Assembly: GCA_963838035.1 (NCBI GenBank)
Contig: CAWIPM010000002.1
Location: 372,001 to 436,000 of the forward strand
From: CAVVNN01 sp963838035
GTDB taxonomy: Bacteria > Actinomycetota > Thermoleophilia > Solirubrobacterales > 70-9
DNA length: 64,000 nt
Direction of reading: 5' to 3'
This document shows positions 32,363-40,332 of the stretch, piece after piece. The position numbers were made by a program, and so were the translations under genes. The first letter of the stretch is position 1. Every line of letters begins with the position of its first letter. The notes beneath the pieces are model-generated. The model saw only the letters and a list, made by a program, of their open reading frames with translations, was not told the origin of the DNA and did no database searches.

Positions 32363-32368
32363 ATGGTA
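32363..32368 (-). promoter_or_regulatory. TACCAT hexamer before rpmB
   Basis: TACCAT in GCTACCATCCCCG, 11 nt before ATG 32351; nearly the same word as before rpmF and rplS. Confidence 0.5.
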
Positions 32369-32373
32369 GCCAG

Positions 32374-32865
32374 TCAGGCCAGCTGACGCTTCAACAGGGC
32401 CATACGGGCGACGGTGAGGGCAGCGTTACGGCCCTGGTCGCGCTTGCCCCCCCCGGCGCGGGCAAGCGCCTGGTCCATCGTGTCGCAGGTGATCACCCCG
32501 AAGGCGCAGGGGACGCCGGTCTCCAGCTGCACGTCCTGGATGCCCCGGGCCGCCTCGGCGCAGACGAAGTCGTAGTGGTCGGTCTCGCCGCGGATGACGA
32601 CGCCGAGGCAGGCGACACCGGCGAAATCGCCGCTCTGCGCGTGCAGCATGGCGGCGAACGGCAACTCGTAGGCGCCCGGAACCGAGACCTGGGTCACGGA
32701 GGACTCGGGCACGCCCGCCAGGGCAAAGCCCTCGTTGGCGCCGGCGAGCAGGCGCTGGGCGAGATCCTCATAGAAGCGGCCGACGCAGACCGCGAAGCGA
32801 AGTGGCCCCAGGGACGCGCGCTCCTCCTCGCCGAACTCCTCGAGAAAGGCGGTCGACTCAGCCAT
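32374..32865 (-). CDS. ribH: 6,7-dimethyl-8-ribityllumazine synthase
   Basis: 163 residues from ATG 32865. VSVPGAYELPFAAMLH, CLGVVIRGETDHYDFVCAEAARG (with the conserved His) and PCAFGVITCDTMDQALARAGG are lumazine synthase signatures. Joins the pyrimidine and the C4 unit made by RibB in the riboflavin pathway. Start overlaps the ribBA end by 8 nt. Confidence 0.96.
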   Translation of the reverse strand: MAESTAFLEEFGEEERASLGPLRFAVCVGRFYEDLAQRLLAGANEGFALAGVPESSVTQVSVPGAYELPFAAMLHAQSGDFAGVACLGVVIRGETDHYDFVCAEAARGIQDVQLETGVPCAFGVITCDTMDQALARAGGGKRDQGRNAALTVARMALLKRQLA

Positions 32866-34186
32866 CCGCCGACCCGTCCCCACCGTCCCTCTCCTCCTCG
32901 GCCCGAATCATCTCCTCGTCGAGGGCGAGGCCCTGGTGGTGCAGCGAGTGGCCGAGCTTGTCGCGCTTGGCCCGCAGGTAGGCCTCGTTGTGGGCGTTTG
33001 GATTGGCCTCGATCGGCACCTGCTCGCTGACCGAGAGGCCGTAGCCCTCCAGCCCGACGATCTTTTTCGGGTTGTTGGTGAGGATGCGAATGCTGCTCAG
33101 GCCCAGGTCGCCGAGGATCTGGGCGCCGATCCCGTAATCGCGCAGGTCGGCCGGCAGACCCAGCTTCAGGTTGGCCTCGACCGTATCGGCGCCCTCCTCC
33201 TGCAGTTTGTAGGCGCGCAGCTTGTTGAGCAGGCCGATCCCGCGGCCCTCCTGGGAGAGGTAGAGGAGGACGCCCTGGCCCTCGCGCTCGATCATCCTCA
33301 GCGCTGCCGCCAGCTGCTCGCCGCAGTCGCAGCGCATGCTGTGGAAAACGTCGCCGGTGAGGCACTCGCTATGGACCCGGACGAGCACGTCCTCGGCCCC
33401 GTCGACCTCGCCCTTGACCATCGCCACATGGTGTTTGTCGTCGACCAGGGAGCGATAGCCGACCGCCGTGAAGTCGCCGAAGTCGGTCGGCAGCGCGGTG
33501 GCGACGACCCGTTCGACCAGCTTCTCCTTGCGCCGCCGGTAGGCAACCAGGTCGGCGACGGTGACCATCCTGAGGCCGTGGCGCTCGCAGTAGGGAATGA
33601 GGTCGGGCACGCGGGCCATCGTGCCGTCGTCGTTCATCACCTCGCAGATGACACCTGCCGGGAGCAGGCCCGCGAGGCGGGAGAAGTCGACGCTGGCCTC
33701 GGTGTGGCCGGTGCGCTCCAGCACTCCCCCGTCTTTGGCGCGCAGCGGGAACATGTGGCCGGGCACGACGATGTCGGAGGGGCCCGATTCCGGATCGATC
33801 GCGACCTGGATCGTGTGGGCGCGATCGTGTGCGGAGATCCCGGTGCTGACCCCGCCCGCGGCCTCGATCGTCACCGTGAAGGCGGTCTGCAGCGGCGCTT
33901 CGTTCTTGGCCGCCATCAGGTTGAGGCCGAGCCGCTCGCAGCGCTCCGCGGTCAGCGCCAGGCAGATCAGCCCGCGCGCCTCCTTGGCCATGAAGTTCAC
34001 CGCCTCGGGAGTGGCGAACTGCGCCGCCATCACCAGGTCGCCCTCGTTCTCGCGCTCTTCGCCGTCGCAGACGACGATCATCCGCCCGCGGCGGATTTCC
34101 TCGATCGCCTCCTCGATCGTCGAGAACGGGCTCTCCCCCGCTCTTGCCTCGCCCTCCGCCTTCTGTGTCTCCGTCATATGGCTCAT
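32858..34186 (-). CDS. ribBA: bifunctional 3,4-dihydroxy-2-butanone-4-phosphate synthase / GTP cyclohydrolase II
   Basis: 442 residues. N-terminal RibB domain (about 20-225): VVCDGEERENEGDLVMAA, STGISAHDRAHT, RTGHTEASVDFSRLAG. C-terminal RibA domain: VRVHSECLTGDVFHSMRCDCG with the three zinc-binding Cys, and YLSQEGRGIGLLNKLRAY. Supplies both precursors for RibH. Middle of the rib operon; 64 nt separate it from ribE, with a small hairpin GCTTCGC/GCGAAGC at 34200-34220 and no other recognisable signal. Confidence 0.97.
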   Translation of the reverse strand: MSHMTETQKAEGEARAGESPFSTIEEAIEEIRRGRMIVVCDGEERENEGDLVMAAQFATPEAVNFMAKEARGLICLALTAERCERLGLNLMAAKNEAPLQTAFTVTIEAAGGVSTGISAHDRAHTIQVAIDPESGPSDIVVPGHMFPLRAKDGGVLERTGHTEASVDFSRLAGLLPAGVICEVMNDDGTMARVPDLIPYCERHGLRMVTVADLVAYRRRKEKLVERVVATALPTDFGDFTAVGYRSLVDDKHHVAMVKGEVDGAEDVLVRVHSECLTGDVFHSMRCDCGEQLAAALRMIEREGQGVLLYLSQEGRGIGLLNKLRAYKLQEEGADTVEANLKLGLPADLRDYGIGAQILGDLGLSSIRILTNNPKKIVGLEGYGLSVSEQVPIEANPNAHNEAYLRAKRDKLGHSLHHQGLALDEEMIRAEEERDGGDGSADG

Positions 34187-34250
34187 CGACCCCTTTCGCG
34201 CTTCGCTCGCGGCGCGAAGCAGCAGATGTGCACGGTTGCTCGCTCTGCGC

Positions 34251-34853
34251 TCATGGCTCCTCTCCGACGAATGGTTGCATCAACCGCTCCACGTACTTGG
34301 CCACGATGTCGCACTCCACGTTCAGCCTGTCACCGACGGCGACCTCGCCCAGATTCGTTCGCTCCAAGGTCTCGGGAATCAGGGACACCTCCACCCAGTC
34401 GTCGCCGAGCGCTGCGACCGTCAGGCTCGCCCCGCTCAGGGCGATAGAGCCCCTCTCGACCACGTAGCGGATCAGATCGGGCCCGAGGGCCGCCCGGATG
34501 CGACGGGCAAACCCGTCCTCGGCAATCGAGACGACCTCCACGACCCCGTCGACGTGGCCCTGCACGATATGCCCGCCGAGTCGGTCGGAGGCCTTGATCG
34601 CCAGCTCCAGATTGACCCGGTCGCCGGCCCCCAGGCCACCGAGGGCAGTCACCTCCAGGGTCTGGTTCATCGCCTCCGTCTCAAAGCCGCCCGCATCGAC
34701 TTCGGTCGCAGTCAGGCAGGCCCCGTTCACGGCGACCGAGTCGCCGAGCGCCACCGCGGTGCCGAGCCCGGTCGCGATCTGCAGCCGAGCGCCGTCGGCG
34801 CCGAACTCCACCGCCTCGACCATGCCTAAGTCCTCGATCAGCCCGGTGAACAT
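34251..34853 (-). CDS. ribE: riboflavin synthase, alpha chain
   Basis: 200 residues of two homologous beta-barrel halves (MFTGLIEDLGMVEA... and HIVQGHVDGVVEV...), with GDSVAVNGACLTAT and GSIALSGASLTVAAL. Dismutates lumazine to riboflavin. ATG 34853 gives the canonical MFTG start, overlaps the ribD stop (TGATG), and has AGGAG 6 nt upstream inside ribD; GTG 34859 is in frame. Confidence 0.96.
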   Translation of the reverse strand: MFTGLIEDLGMVEAVEFGADGARLQIATGLGTAVALGDSVAVNGACLTATEVDAGGFETEAMNQTLEVTALGGLGAGDRVNLELAIKASDRLGGHIVQGHVDGVVEVVSIAEDGFARRIRAALGPDLIRYVVERGSIALSGASLTVAALGDDWVEVSLIPETLERTNLGEVAVGDRLNVECDIVAKYVERLMQPFVGEEP

Positions 34854-35902
34854 CACCACTCCTTGAACCGCGCCGTGACCAGGGTATCCCCCGGGCTGTC
34901 TAGCGCCGGCAGCCGCCTGGAGCGGCCGAGCAGGATCGGAGCGACGAAGGTGCGCGCCTCGTCGACCTCACCCGCGTCGACAAAAGCGGCTGCAAGGGTG
35001 GGGCCGCCCTCGAGAAAGAGGCTGGCGATGTCTCTACGGCCAAGCTCGGCGAGGGCGCCATGAAGATGCTCCGCCACGACGACATCTGCACCTGTTTCCC
35101 GCAGCGCCGTGGCATCGGCCTGTGGGGAAACGACGACGGCCACCGGGGACTGGTCGAGCGTGCGGAGGAGCTGAGAGTCGAGGGGCAACCGAGCGCGGCG
35201 GTCGAATACGACTCTGACCGGCTGTCGAGCAGCGGAGCCGGCTGTCGGGCGTGCGGTGAGCAGGGGATCGTCGGCGAGGACGGTGCCGATTCCGACCGCG
35301 ATCGCGTCCGATTCCGCGCGCCAGCCGTGGACGAGCTCGCGGCTCTTCTCGCTGGAAATCCACGGAGAGTCGCCGGCCGCAGTGGAGACTCTGCCATCGA
35401 GCGACATCGCCAGCTTCAAGGTGACGAGCGGCAACCCGGTGCGGGCATGCTTGCGGAAGGGCTGGTTGAGCAGCCGCGCCGTTGCGGCCTCCTCGCCGGC
35501 GGCGAACTCGATCTCGACGCCCCCATCGCGCAGGATTCCCGGCCCACGCCCGGACGCCTTCTCCGTCGGATCCTCGGAAGCGATGACGACGCGCGCAAGG
35601 CCGGCTTCGAGGATCGCCTCGACGCAGGGAGGTTGGCGCCCCCGGTGCGCGCAGGGCTCCAGCGTCACGTACATCGTCGCGCCGGCCGGGTCCTCTCCGT
35701 GGCGTCGGCAATCCTCCAGCGCCACCCTCTCCGCATGCAGGTCGCCCAGCTCGGCATGAAATCCCTCGCCGACGACCTCGCCGTCCTTGACGATCACGGC
35801 GCCGACCAGCGGATTCGGACTGACCCTCCCCCGCCCCCCCTCAGCCAACTCCAGCGCCCTCCTGAGGTGCAGTTCATCCGTTGCTGTGAGCTGAGCGTTC
35901 AT
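34853..35902 (-). CDS. ribD: riboflavin biosynthesis deaminase/reductase
   Basis: 349 residues. N-terminal deaminase: PNPLVGAVIVKDGEVVGEGFH, AELGDLHAERVAL (zinc His-Ala-Glu) and TLEPCAHRGRQPPC (zinc PCxxxxxxPC). C-terminal reductase: LVTLKLAMSLDGRVST and LFLEGGPTLAAAFV. Catalyses the second and third steps. First gene of the rib operon. No FMN riboswitch is possible: only 8 nt separate ATG 35902 from the palindrome at 35909-35924, and no Shine-Dalgarno is seen. Confidence 0.96.
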   Translation of the reverse strand: MNAQLTATDELHLRRALELAEGGRGRVSPNPLVGAVIVKDGEVVGEGFHAELGDLHAERVALEDCRRHGEDPAGATMYVTLEPCAHRGRQPPCVEAILEAGLARVVIASEDPTEKASGRGPGILRDGGVEIEFAAGEEAATARLLNQPFRKHARTGLPLVTLKLAMSLDGRVSTAAGDSPWISSEKSRELVHGWRAESDAIAVGIGTVLADDPLLTARPTAGSAARQPVRVVFDRRARLPLDSQLLRTLDQSPVAVVVSPQADATALRETGADVVVAEHLHGALAELGRRDIASLFLEGGPTLAAAFVDAGEVDEARTFVAPILLGRSRRLPALDSPGDTLVTARFKEW

Positions 35903-35908
35903 GCGACC

Positions 35909-35924
35909 GATTGACTAGTCAATC
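35909..35924. promoter_or_regulatory. 16-bp perfect palindrome, putative operator
   Basis: GATTGACTAGTCAATC is self-complementary over all 16 bases. It lies 7-22 nt before ribD and 47 nt before the glycosyltransferase start, so it could control both. The right half-site TTGAC also resembles a -35 box. Low GC against its surroundings makes chance less likely. Confidence 0.65.
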
Positions 35925-35956
35925 AACCAATGGTACCGCCGCGCCGAGCCCGCGGA

Positions 35957-35962
35957 TACCCT
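35957..35962 (+). promoter_or_regulatory. TANNNT hexamer before glycosyltransferase
   Basis: TACCCT, 8 nt before TTG 35971; it supports that start over TTG 35911. Confidence 0.4.
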
Positions 35963-35970
35963 GCCCTCCC

Positions 35971-36960
35971 TTGAAGCTGATCGTCCAGATCCCCTGCCTC
36001 GACGAGGAGGCGACCCTTCCCGCGACGATCGCGGACATTCCTCGGCGCATCGAGGGGATCGGCGAGGTCGAGCTGCTCGTGATCGACGACGGCTCGACCG
36101 ATCGCACGGTCGAGGTCGCCCGCCGCAACGGCGTCGACCACATCGTGCGGCTGACGAACAACAAGGGCCTTGCCGCCGGGTTCCAGGCGGGGCTCGACGC
36201 CTGTCTCAAGCTGGGCGCCGACGTGATCGTCAACACCGACGCCGACAACCAGTACCGCGGCGCCGACATCCCGAAGCTGCTCGCGCCGATCCTCGCCGGC
36301 GAAGCCGACATGGTGGTCGGCGATCGCCAGACATCTCAGATCGAGCACTTCTCCGCATCCAAGAAGGCGCTGCAGCGTCTCGGCAGCTGGGTGGTGCGCC
36401 GCCTCTCCGGCACCGAGATCGCCGACACCACATCCGGCTTTCGCGCCTACAACCGCGAGGCGGCGCTCGGGCTGCTCGTCGTCGACGACTTCACCTACAC
36501 GCTGGAGAGCCTGATCCAGGCGGGCAAGATGCTGGTCGCCGTCGACCAGGTGAGGATCGCCACCAATCCCCAGACCCGCGAGTCGCGGTTGTTCGACTCG
36601 ACCGGGGCCTACGTGCGGCGCAGCGGGCCGGCGATCCTGCGCATCTACGCGCGCTACGAGCCGCTGCGGGTGTTCGCCACCGCCGGGCTGATCGTGTTCG
36701 CGCTGGCGCTGGCGGCCTGGATGCCCTTCCTGATCGATTGGGTCCTCAACGGCGACAGCACCGGCCACATCCAATCGCTGATCCTCGGCGCCGTCCTCTT
36801 CATCGCCGCGGTGCAGCTGGTCGCGCTCGGAGTGATCGGCGACCTGCTTGCCGGACAGCGGGTGATGACGCAGCGGGTCTTCGAGCGGGTGCGGCGGGTC
36901 GAGCTGGCGCTCGGCGTGGAGCCCTCCCATTACGAGCCCGGCGCCCCACGCGACCGATGA
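35971..36960 (+). CDS. GT2 glycosyltransferase with C-terminal membrane helices (DPM1/DPG-synthase-like)
   Basis: 329 residues from TTG 35971 (MKLIVQIPCLDEEATLP, the usual family start). LLVIDDGSTDRT and VNTDADNQYRG provide the metal-binding Asp residues (DxD type), and SGFRAYNREAAL the acceptor region. Two hydrophobic helices follow near the C-terminus (FATAGLIVFALALAAW and ILGAVLFIAAVQLVALGVIG). Probably transfers a sugar to a polyprenyl phosphate at the membrane. Overlaps the flippase gene (ATGA). Confidence 0.88.
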   Translation: MKLIVQIPCLDEEATLPATIADIPRRIEGIGEVELLVIDDGSTDRTVEVARRNGVDHIVRLTNNKGLAAGFQAGLDACLKLGADVIVNTDADNQYRGADIPKLLAPILAGEADMVVGDRQTSQIEHFSASKKALQRLGSWVVRRLSGTEIADTTSGFRAYNREAALGLLVVDDFTYTLESLIQAGKMLVAVDQVRIATNPQTRESRLFDSTGAYVRRSGPAILRIYARYEPLRVFATAGLIVFALALAAWMPFLIDWVLNGDSTGHIQSLILGAVLFIAAVQLVALGVIGDLLAGQRVMTQRVFERVRRVELALGVEPSHYEPGAPRDR

Positions 36961-38369
36961 CAGGCGCGACAGCACCGGCCGAGCCGGGCGCCGGCGGCAC
37001 CACCTCGGCCGAGTACGGCAAGACCGCGAGCTTCCTCGCCGTCGGCGTCGGACTCACCGGCGTCATCACCTACGCCTACTTCCTGATCGCCTCGCACGTG
37101 CTCTCCAAGCCCGACTACGGGCAGATCACGGTGCTCTGGTCGGCCGTCTTCATCACCATCTCCACCCTCTACCGGCCGGTCGAACAGCTGCTCTCCCGCC
37201 ACATCTCCGAACGACTGGTGAAGCGCGAACCGATCGGCCAGCCGATGCGGGTCGCGGCGACGATCCAGCTCGGGCTGGCCGCGTTCTTCGCCGTTACCGC
37301 GCTGGCGTTGCGGGGGCCGATCCAGGACGACCTGCTGGAAGGCAACGAAACCCTCTACTGGGTCTTCTTCGGGGCGGTCCTCTTCTACGCGGCCAGCTAC
37401 TTCGCCCGCGGCTTCCTCGCCGGCCAGCGCCGCTTCGGCCTGTTCACTGCACTGATCCTCTCCGAGTCCTGCTTCCGCACCCTGTTCGCGGTGCTGGTCG
37501 CCGTCAGCCTCCTGGAAGGCCAGTCGGCGGTTGCGGTGGGGATCGTCGCCGCGCCCTCCTTGAGCCTGATGGTGGTGCCATTGGCGTTCCTCCGTCGAGC
37601 GCAGAGAGAGCAGCGTGGGGCGCCAGACATGCCCCGGCCCGAAGCGGAGGGCGTGACGGATGAGGACTTCTCCCTCAAGAAGGGCGGCGGCTTCGCCGCG
37701 GCGGTCCTCGTGATCATGTTCAGCGAACAAGCCTTCCTCAACGCGGGGCCGCTGATCGCGCGCGGGCTCCAGGGCGCGGCGGCGGCGGGGTTCATCTTCA
37801 ACGTGCTGATGATCGCCCGCGCGCCGCTGCAGCTGTTCCAGGCGGTGTCGACCAGCATCCTCCCCCACCTGACCAGCCTCCACACCTCCACCGAGGCCGG
37901 CAGCGACAGGGAGTTCCACCGCTCGGTTCGGATGGTGCTGCTGGGGATCGCGGCCTTCGCGACCTTCACCGCGATCGTCGTGCTGATCGCCGGGCCGCGG
38001 CTGATGCAGGTCGCCTTCAGCAAGAAGTTCAGCTACGACCGCGAGGGGCTGCTGCTGGTCACCGTCGGGATGGGCCTTTACCTCTGCTCGGTGACCCTCA
38101 ACCAGGCCTGCCTGGCCCAGGGGCAGGTGCGCCGCGCCGCCGCCCGCTGGATCGGCTGCGCGGCCTTCTTCATCGTCTGGAACTTGATCCCGCTGGTGAG
38201 CAACGAGTTTCGGCGGGTGGAGATCGGCTTCGCGCTCACCGCCGGCATCCTCTTCGGGCTGCTCTATCTGGTCTATCGACACCCCCACGAAAGGGCAGAG
38301 GACGTTCCGGAAGCCGGTTCGCCCGAGGAACTCGAGGCACGGCTGGCGGCGATCGACGAGAACGTGTGA
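36957..38369 (+). CDS. oligosaccharide flippase-like membrane protein (MATE/Wzx superfamily)
   Basis: 470 residues, with about a dozen hydrophobic helices and the N-terminal ASFLAVGVGLTGVITYAYFLIA followed by RPVEQLLSRHISERL, as in Wzx-type polysaccharide exporters. Paired with the upstream glycosyltransferase, it probably moves a lipid-linked sugar. ATG 36957 overlaps the preceding stop. Its own stop abuts the next, convergent stop without any spacer (TGATCA). Confidence 0.82.
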   Translation: MTGATAPAEPGAGGTTSAEYGKTASFLAVGVGLTGVITYAYFLIASHVLSKPDYGQITVLWSAVFITISTLYRPVEQLLSRHISERLVKREPIGQPMRVAATIQLGLAAFFAVTALALRGPIQDDLLEGNETLYWVFFGAVLFYAASYFARGFLAGQRRFGLFTALILSESCFRTLFAVLVAVSLLEGQSAVAVGIVAAPSLSLMVVPLAFLRRAQREQRGAPDMPRPEAEGVTDEDFSLKKGGGFAAAVLVIMFSEQAFLNAGPLIARGLQGAAAAGFIFNVLMIARAPLQLFQAVSTSILPHLTSLHTSTEAGSDREFHRSVRMVLLGIAAFATFTAIVVLIAGPRLMQVAFSKKFSYDREGLLLVTVGMGLYLCSVTLNQACLAQGQVRRAAARWIGCAAFFIVWNLIPLVSNEFRRVEIGFALTAGILFGLLYLVYRHPHERAEDVPEAGSPEELEARLAAIDENV

Positions 38370-39368
38370 TCAGGCGGGAGCCAGCAGTCCCTCCAGGCGC
38401 TCGAGCGCGCCGGTCTCCCCCATCGCGATCAGCACGTCGCCGTCTTGAAGCACGCTGTCCGCCGGCGGCTGGGGCCGGACCGTGCCGTCGGGACGGCGAA
38501 GAGCGACGATCACCGACGACCCGCGCACCTCCTCCAGGGTCTTCCCAGCCGCCTCGCAGCCGACGGTCACCTCGATCTCCTCCATCCTGTATTCGGGCGC
38601 CACGTCGACGACACCGCTCACCTGCGGGTGCAGCGCGTAGCGGACCATCTCCGAGCCGCTCGTCTTGTAGGGGGAGACGATCCGGTCGGCGCCGGCGCGG
38701 CGCAGCTTGCTCTCGGAGTCTTCGATGCTGGCCCGGGCGACGATGGTGATGTCGGAGCGCAGCTCGCGCGCGGTCAGGGTTATGAAGATGTTCTCCGGGT
38801 CGGAGTCCACGCAGGCCATGACGCCCGCGGCGCGCATGATCCCGGCGGCGCGCAGCGTCTCGTCATCGGAAGGCGAGCCCTCGATGAAGGGCGCGCCGAT
38901 CGCTTCGGCGTGCTCGCGGGTCTCGGCGGGATTGCTGTCGATGACGACGAAGCGCCTTCCCGCCGCCTGCAGATCACGGGCCGCCTGCTGGCCCACTCGA
39001 CCGAAGCCGCAGATCAGAATGTGGTCTCTGAGCGAGTCGATCTTCTTCAGCGCCCTTCTCTCCCCGAGCAGGCCAGAGAGGTGGCCTGACACGAAGAACT
39101 CGGTGATGGTTACCAGGGCGTAGAAGAGCGTACCCACGCCGAAGACGATCAGGCAGACCTTGAGAACCTGGCCGCCGGTTCCGCTCGGCTCGGGAATCGA
39201 GCCGACGGTGGCGACGGTGTCCAGCGCCCAGACGAAGCCGAAGCCGACCGAGGTCCCTTCGGTGACCACGTAGCCGGCCGTCCCGGCGGCGAGCAGGGCG
39301 CAGATCGCCAGCCCGAGCATCGTGAGGCGCCCGAGGAACGGCCGCAGCTGGCGACTGTCAGGCAGCAC
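38370..39368 (-). CDS. two-helix potassium channel with RCK (TrkA-N/TrkA-C) domains
   Basis: 332 residues. TM1 (LTMLGLAICALLAAGTAGYVV), a pore loop with the filter DTVATVGSIPEPSG, TM2 (VLKVCLIVFGVGTLFYALVTI), then a Rossmann RCK domain (HILICGFGRVGQQAARDL, VVIDSNPAE) and a TrkA-C domain. The classical filter TVGYGD reads TVGSIP here, so ion selectivity may differ. Overlaps rpe by 11 nt. Confidence 0.9.
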   Translation of the reverse strand: MLPDSRQLRPFLGRLTMLGLAICALLAAGTAGYVVTEGTSVGFGFVWALDTVATVGSIPEPSGTGGQVLKVCLIVFGVGTLFYALVTITEFFVSGHLSGLLGERRALKKIDSLRDHILICGFGRVGQQAARDLQAAGRRFVVIDSNPAETREHAEAIGAPFIEGSPSDDETLRAAGIMRAAGVMACVDSDPENIFITLTARELRSDITIVARASIEDSESKLRRAGADRIVSPYKTSGSEMVRYALHPQVSGVVDVAPEYRMEEIEVTVGCEAAGKTLEEVRGSSVIVALRRPDGTVRPQPPADSVLQDGDVLIAMGETGALERLEGLLAPA

Positions 39369-40044
39369 CCGCCGCGGCCGCTATCTCGGCGTATGCCGCG
39401 GCCGGATCGGGGGCGCCGAAGACGGCGGATCCGGCGACGAAGAGGGAGGCGCCGGCTTCGGCGATCGGGCGGGCGGTGGTTGCGTCGATTCCGCCGTCGA
39501 CCTCGATCTTGGCGTCGCCGACCAGCGGGGCGAGTCGGCGAAGCTTGTCCGGCGACTCGGGGATGAGCGTCTGGCCACCCCAGCCGGGGTTGATCGTCAT
39601 ACAAAGGACGACATCGGCGTAGCCGCGCAACTCGGCGACGGCCTCAGCCGGGGTGCTGGGATTGATCGCGAGCCCCGCCAGGCAGCCCAGCTCACGGATC
39701 GCCGAGAGGATGCGGTTGGCATGCGGCGTTGCCTCGGCGTGGAAGGTGATCGAGTCGGCGCCAGCCTCGGCGAAGGCCTCAATCTGGCGTTCCGGTGTCT
39801 CGATCATCAGGTGGACGTCGAGAGCACCCCCCTTCGCATGAACGCGGTCTGCGATCGAGGAGGCGACCAGCGGACCAACCGTGATCGGCGGCACGAAATG
39901 ACCGTCCATGACGTCGAAGTGGATCACCCGGGCGCCGGCGTCCATCACCTCCTCCACCGCGGAGCCCAACCGCGAGAAGTCCGCCGAGAGGATCGAGGGG
40001 GCGACCCGCGGGGACCCGATCAACTCGCTCATCCGCTCGCTCAT
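39358..40044 (-). CDS. rpe: ribulose-phosphate 3-epimerase
   Basis: 228 residues, TIM barrel: VAPSILSADFSRLG, VIHFDVMDGHFVPPITVGP, LDVHLMIETPE, LCMTINPGWGGQTLIP, IEVDGGIDATTA. Interconverts ribulose-5-P and xylulose-5-P. ATG 40044 has TAGGTT 7 nt upstream; ATG 40032 is an alternative. Confidence 0.96.
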   Translation of the reverse strand: MSERMSELIGSPRVAPSILSADFSRLGSAVEEVMDAGARVIHFDVMDGHFVPPITVGPLVASSIADRVHAKGGALDVHLMIETPERQIEAFAEAGADSITFHAEATPHANRILSAIRELGCLAGLAINPSTPAEAVAELRGYADVVLCMTINPGWGGQTLIPESPDKLRRLAPLVGDAKIEVDGGIDATTARPIAEAGASLFVAGSAVFGAPDPAAAYAEIAAAAGAA

Positions 40045-40051
40045 GGGCGGC

Positions 40052-40057
40052 AACCTA
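40052..40057 (-). promoter_or_regulatory. TANNNT hexamer before rpe
   Basis: TAGGTT, 7 nt before ATG 40044, in the 32-nt gap after the zinc-ribbon gene. Confidence 0.45.
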
Positions 40058-40076
40058 TTCGATGGGCGAGACGGGC

Positions 40077-40328
40077 TCAGGTCGAGCGCAGCATCGAGGA
40101 GCCGCAGGCCTGGCACTGCATGTCCTCGGTGTGGCTCATGCGGGCGATCGTCTGGTGCTCGCCGCAGTTGGGGCACTGGGAGACGAGTTCGAAGCGACTC
40201 AGGCAGTTGACGCAGCGGAGCCGGCCGGGCAGCTGGGTCGGCCGCAGCCAGGGCTCGCCGCAGTTGGGGCAGGGCGCCCTGCCCAGCGTGGTGGCTTTCT
40301 CAGAACCGGAGTCCCCGGAATCGCTCAT
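40077..40328 (-). CDS. small double zinc-ribbon protein (YfgJ-like)
   Basis: 83 residues with four CxxC pairs: CPNCGEPW, CVNCLSRF, CPNCGEHQ and CQACGSSM, enough for two zinc ribbons. Arrangement resembles E. coli YfgJ, of unknown function. ATG 40328 lies 5 nt after the rsmB stop, so it is likely co-transcribed with rsmB; a TTAGAC before it ends in C, not T. Confidence 0.78.
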   Translation of the reverse strand: MSDSGDSGSEKATTLGRAPCPNCGEPWLRPTQLPGRLRCVNCLSRFELVSQCPNCGEHQTIARMSHTEDMQCQACGSSMLRST

Positions 40329-40332
40329 CGGT

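Noticed and set aside
35903..35970. FMN riboswitch upstream of ribD
   Set aside because: The gap is far too short and shares no riboswitch core; only the palindrome and a hexamer are present.
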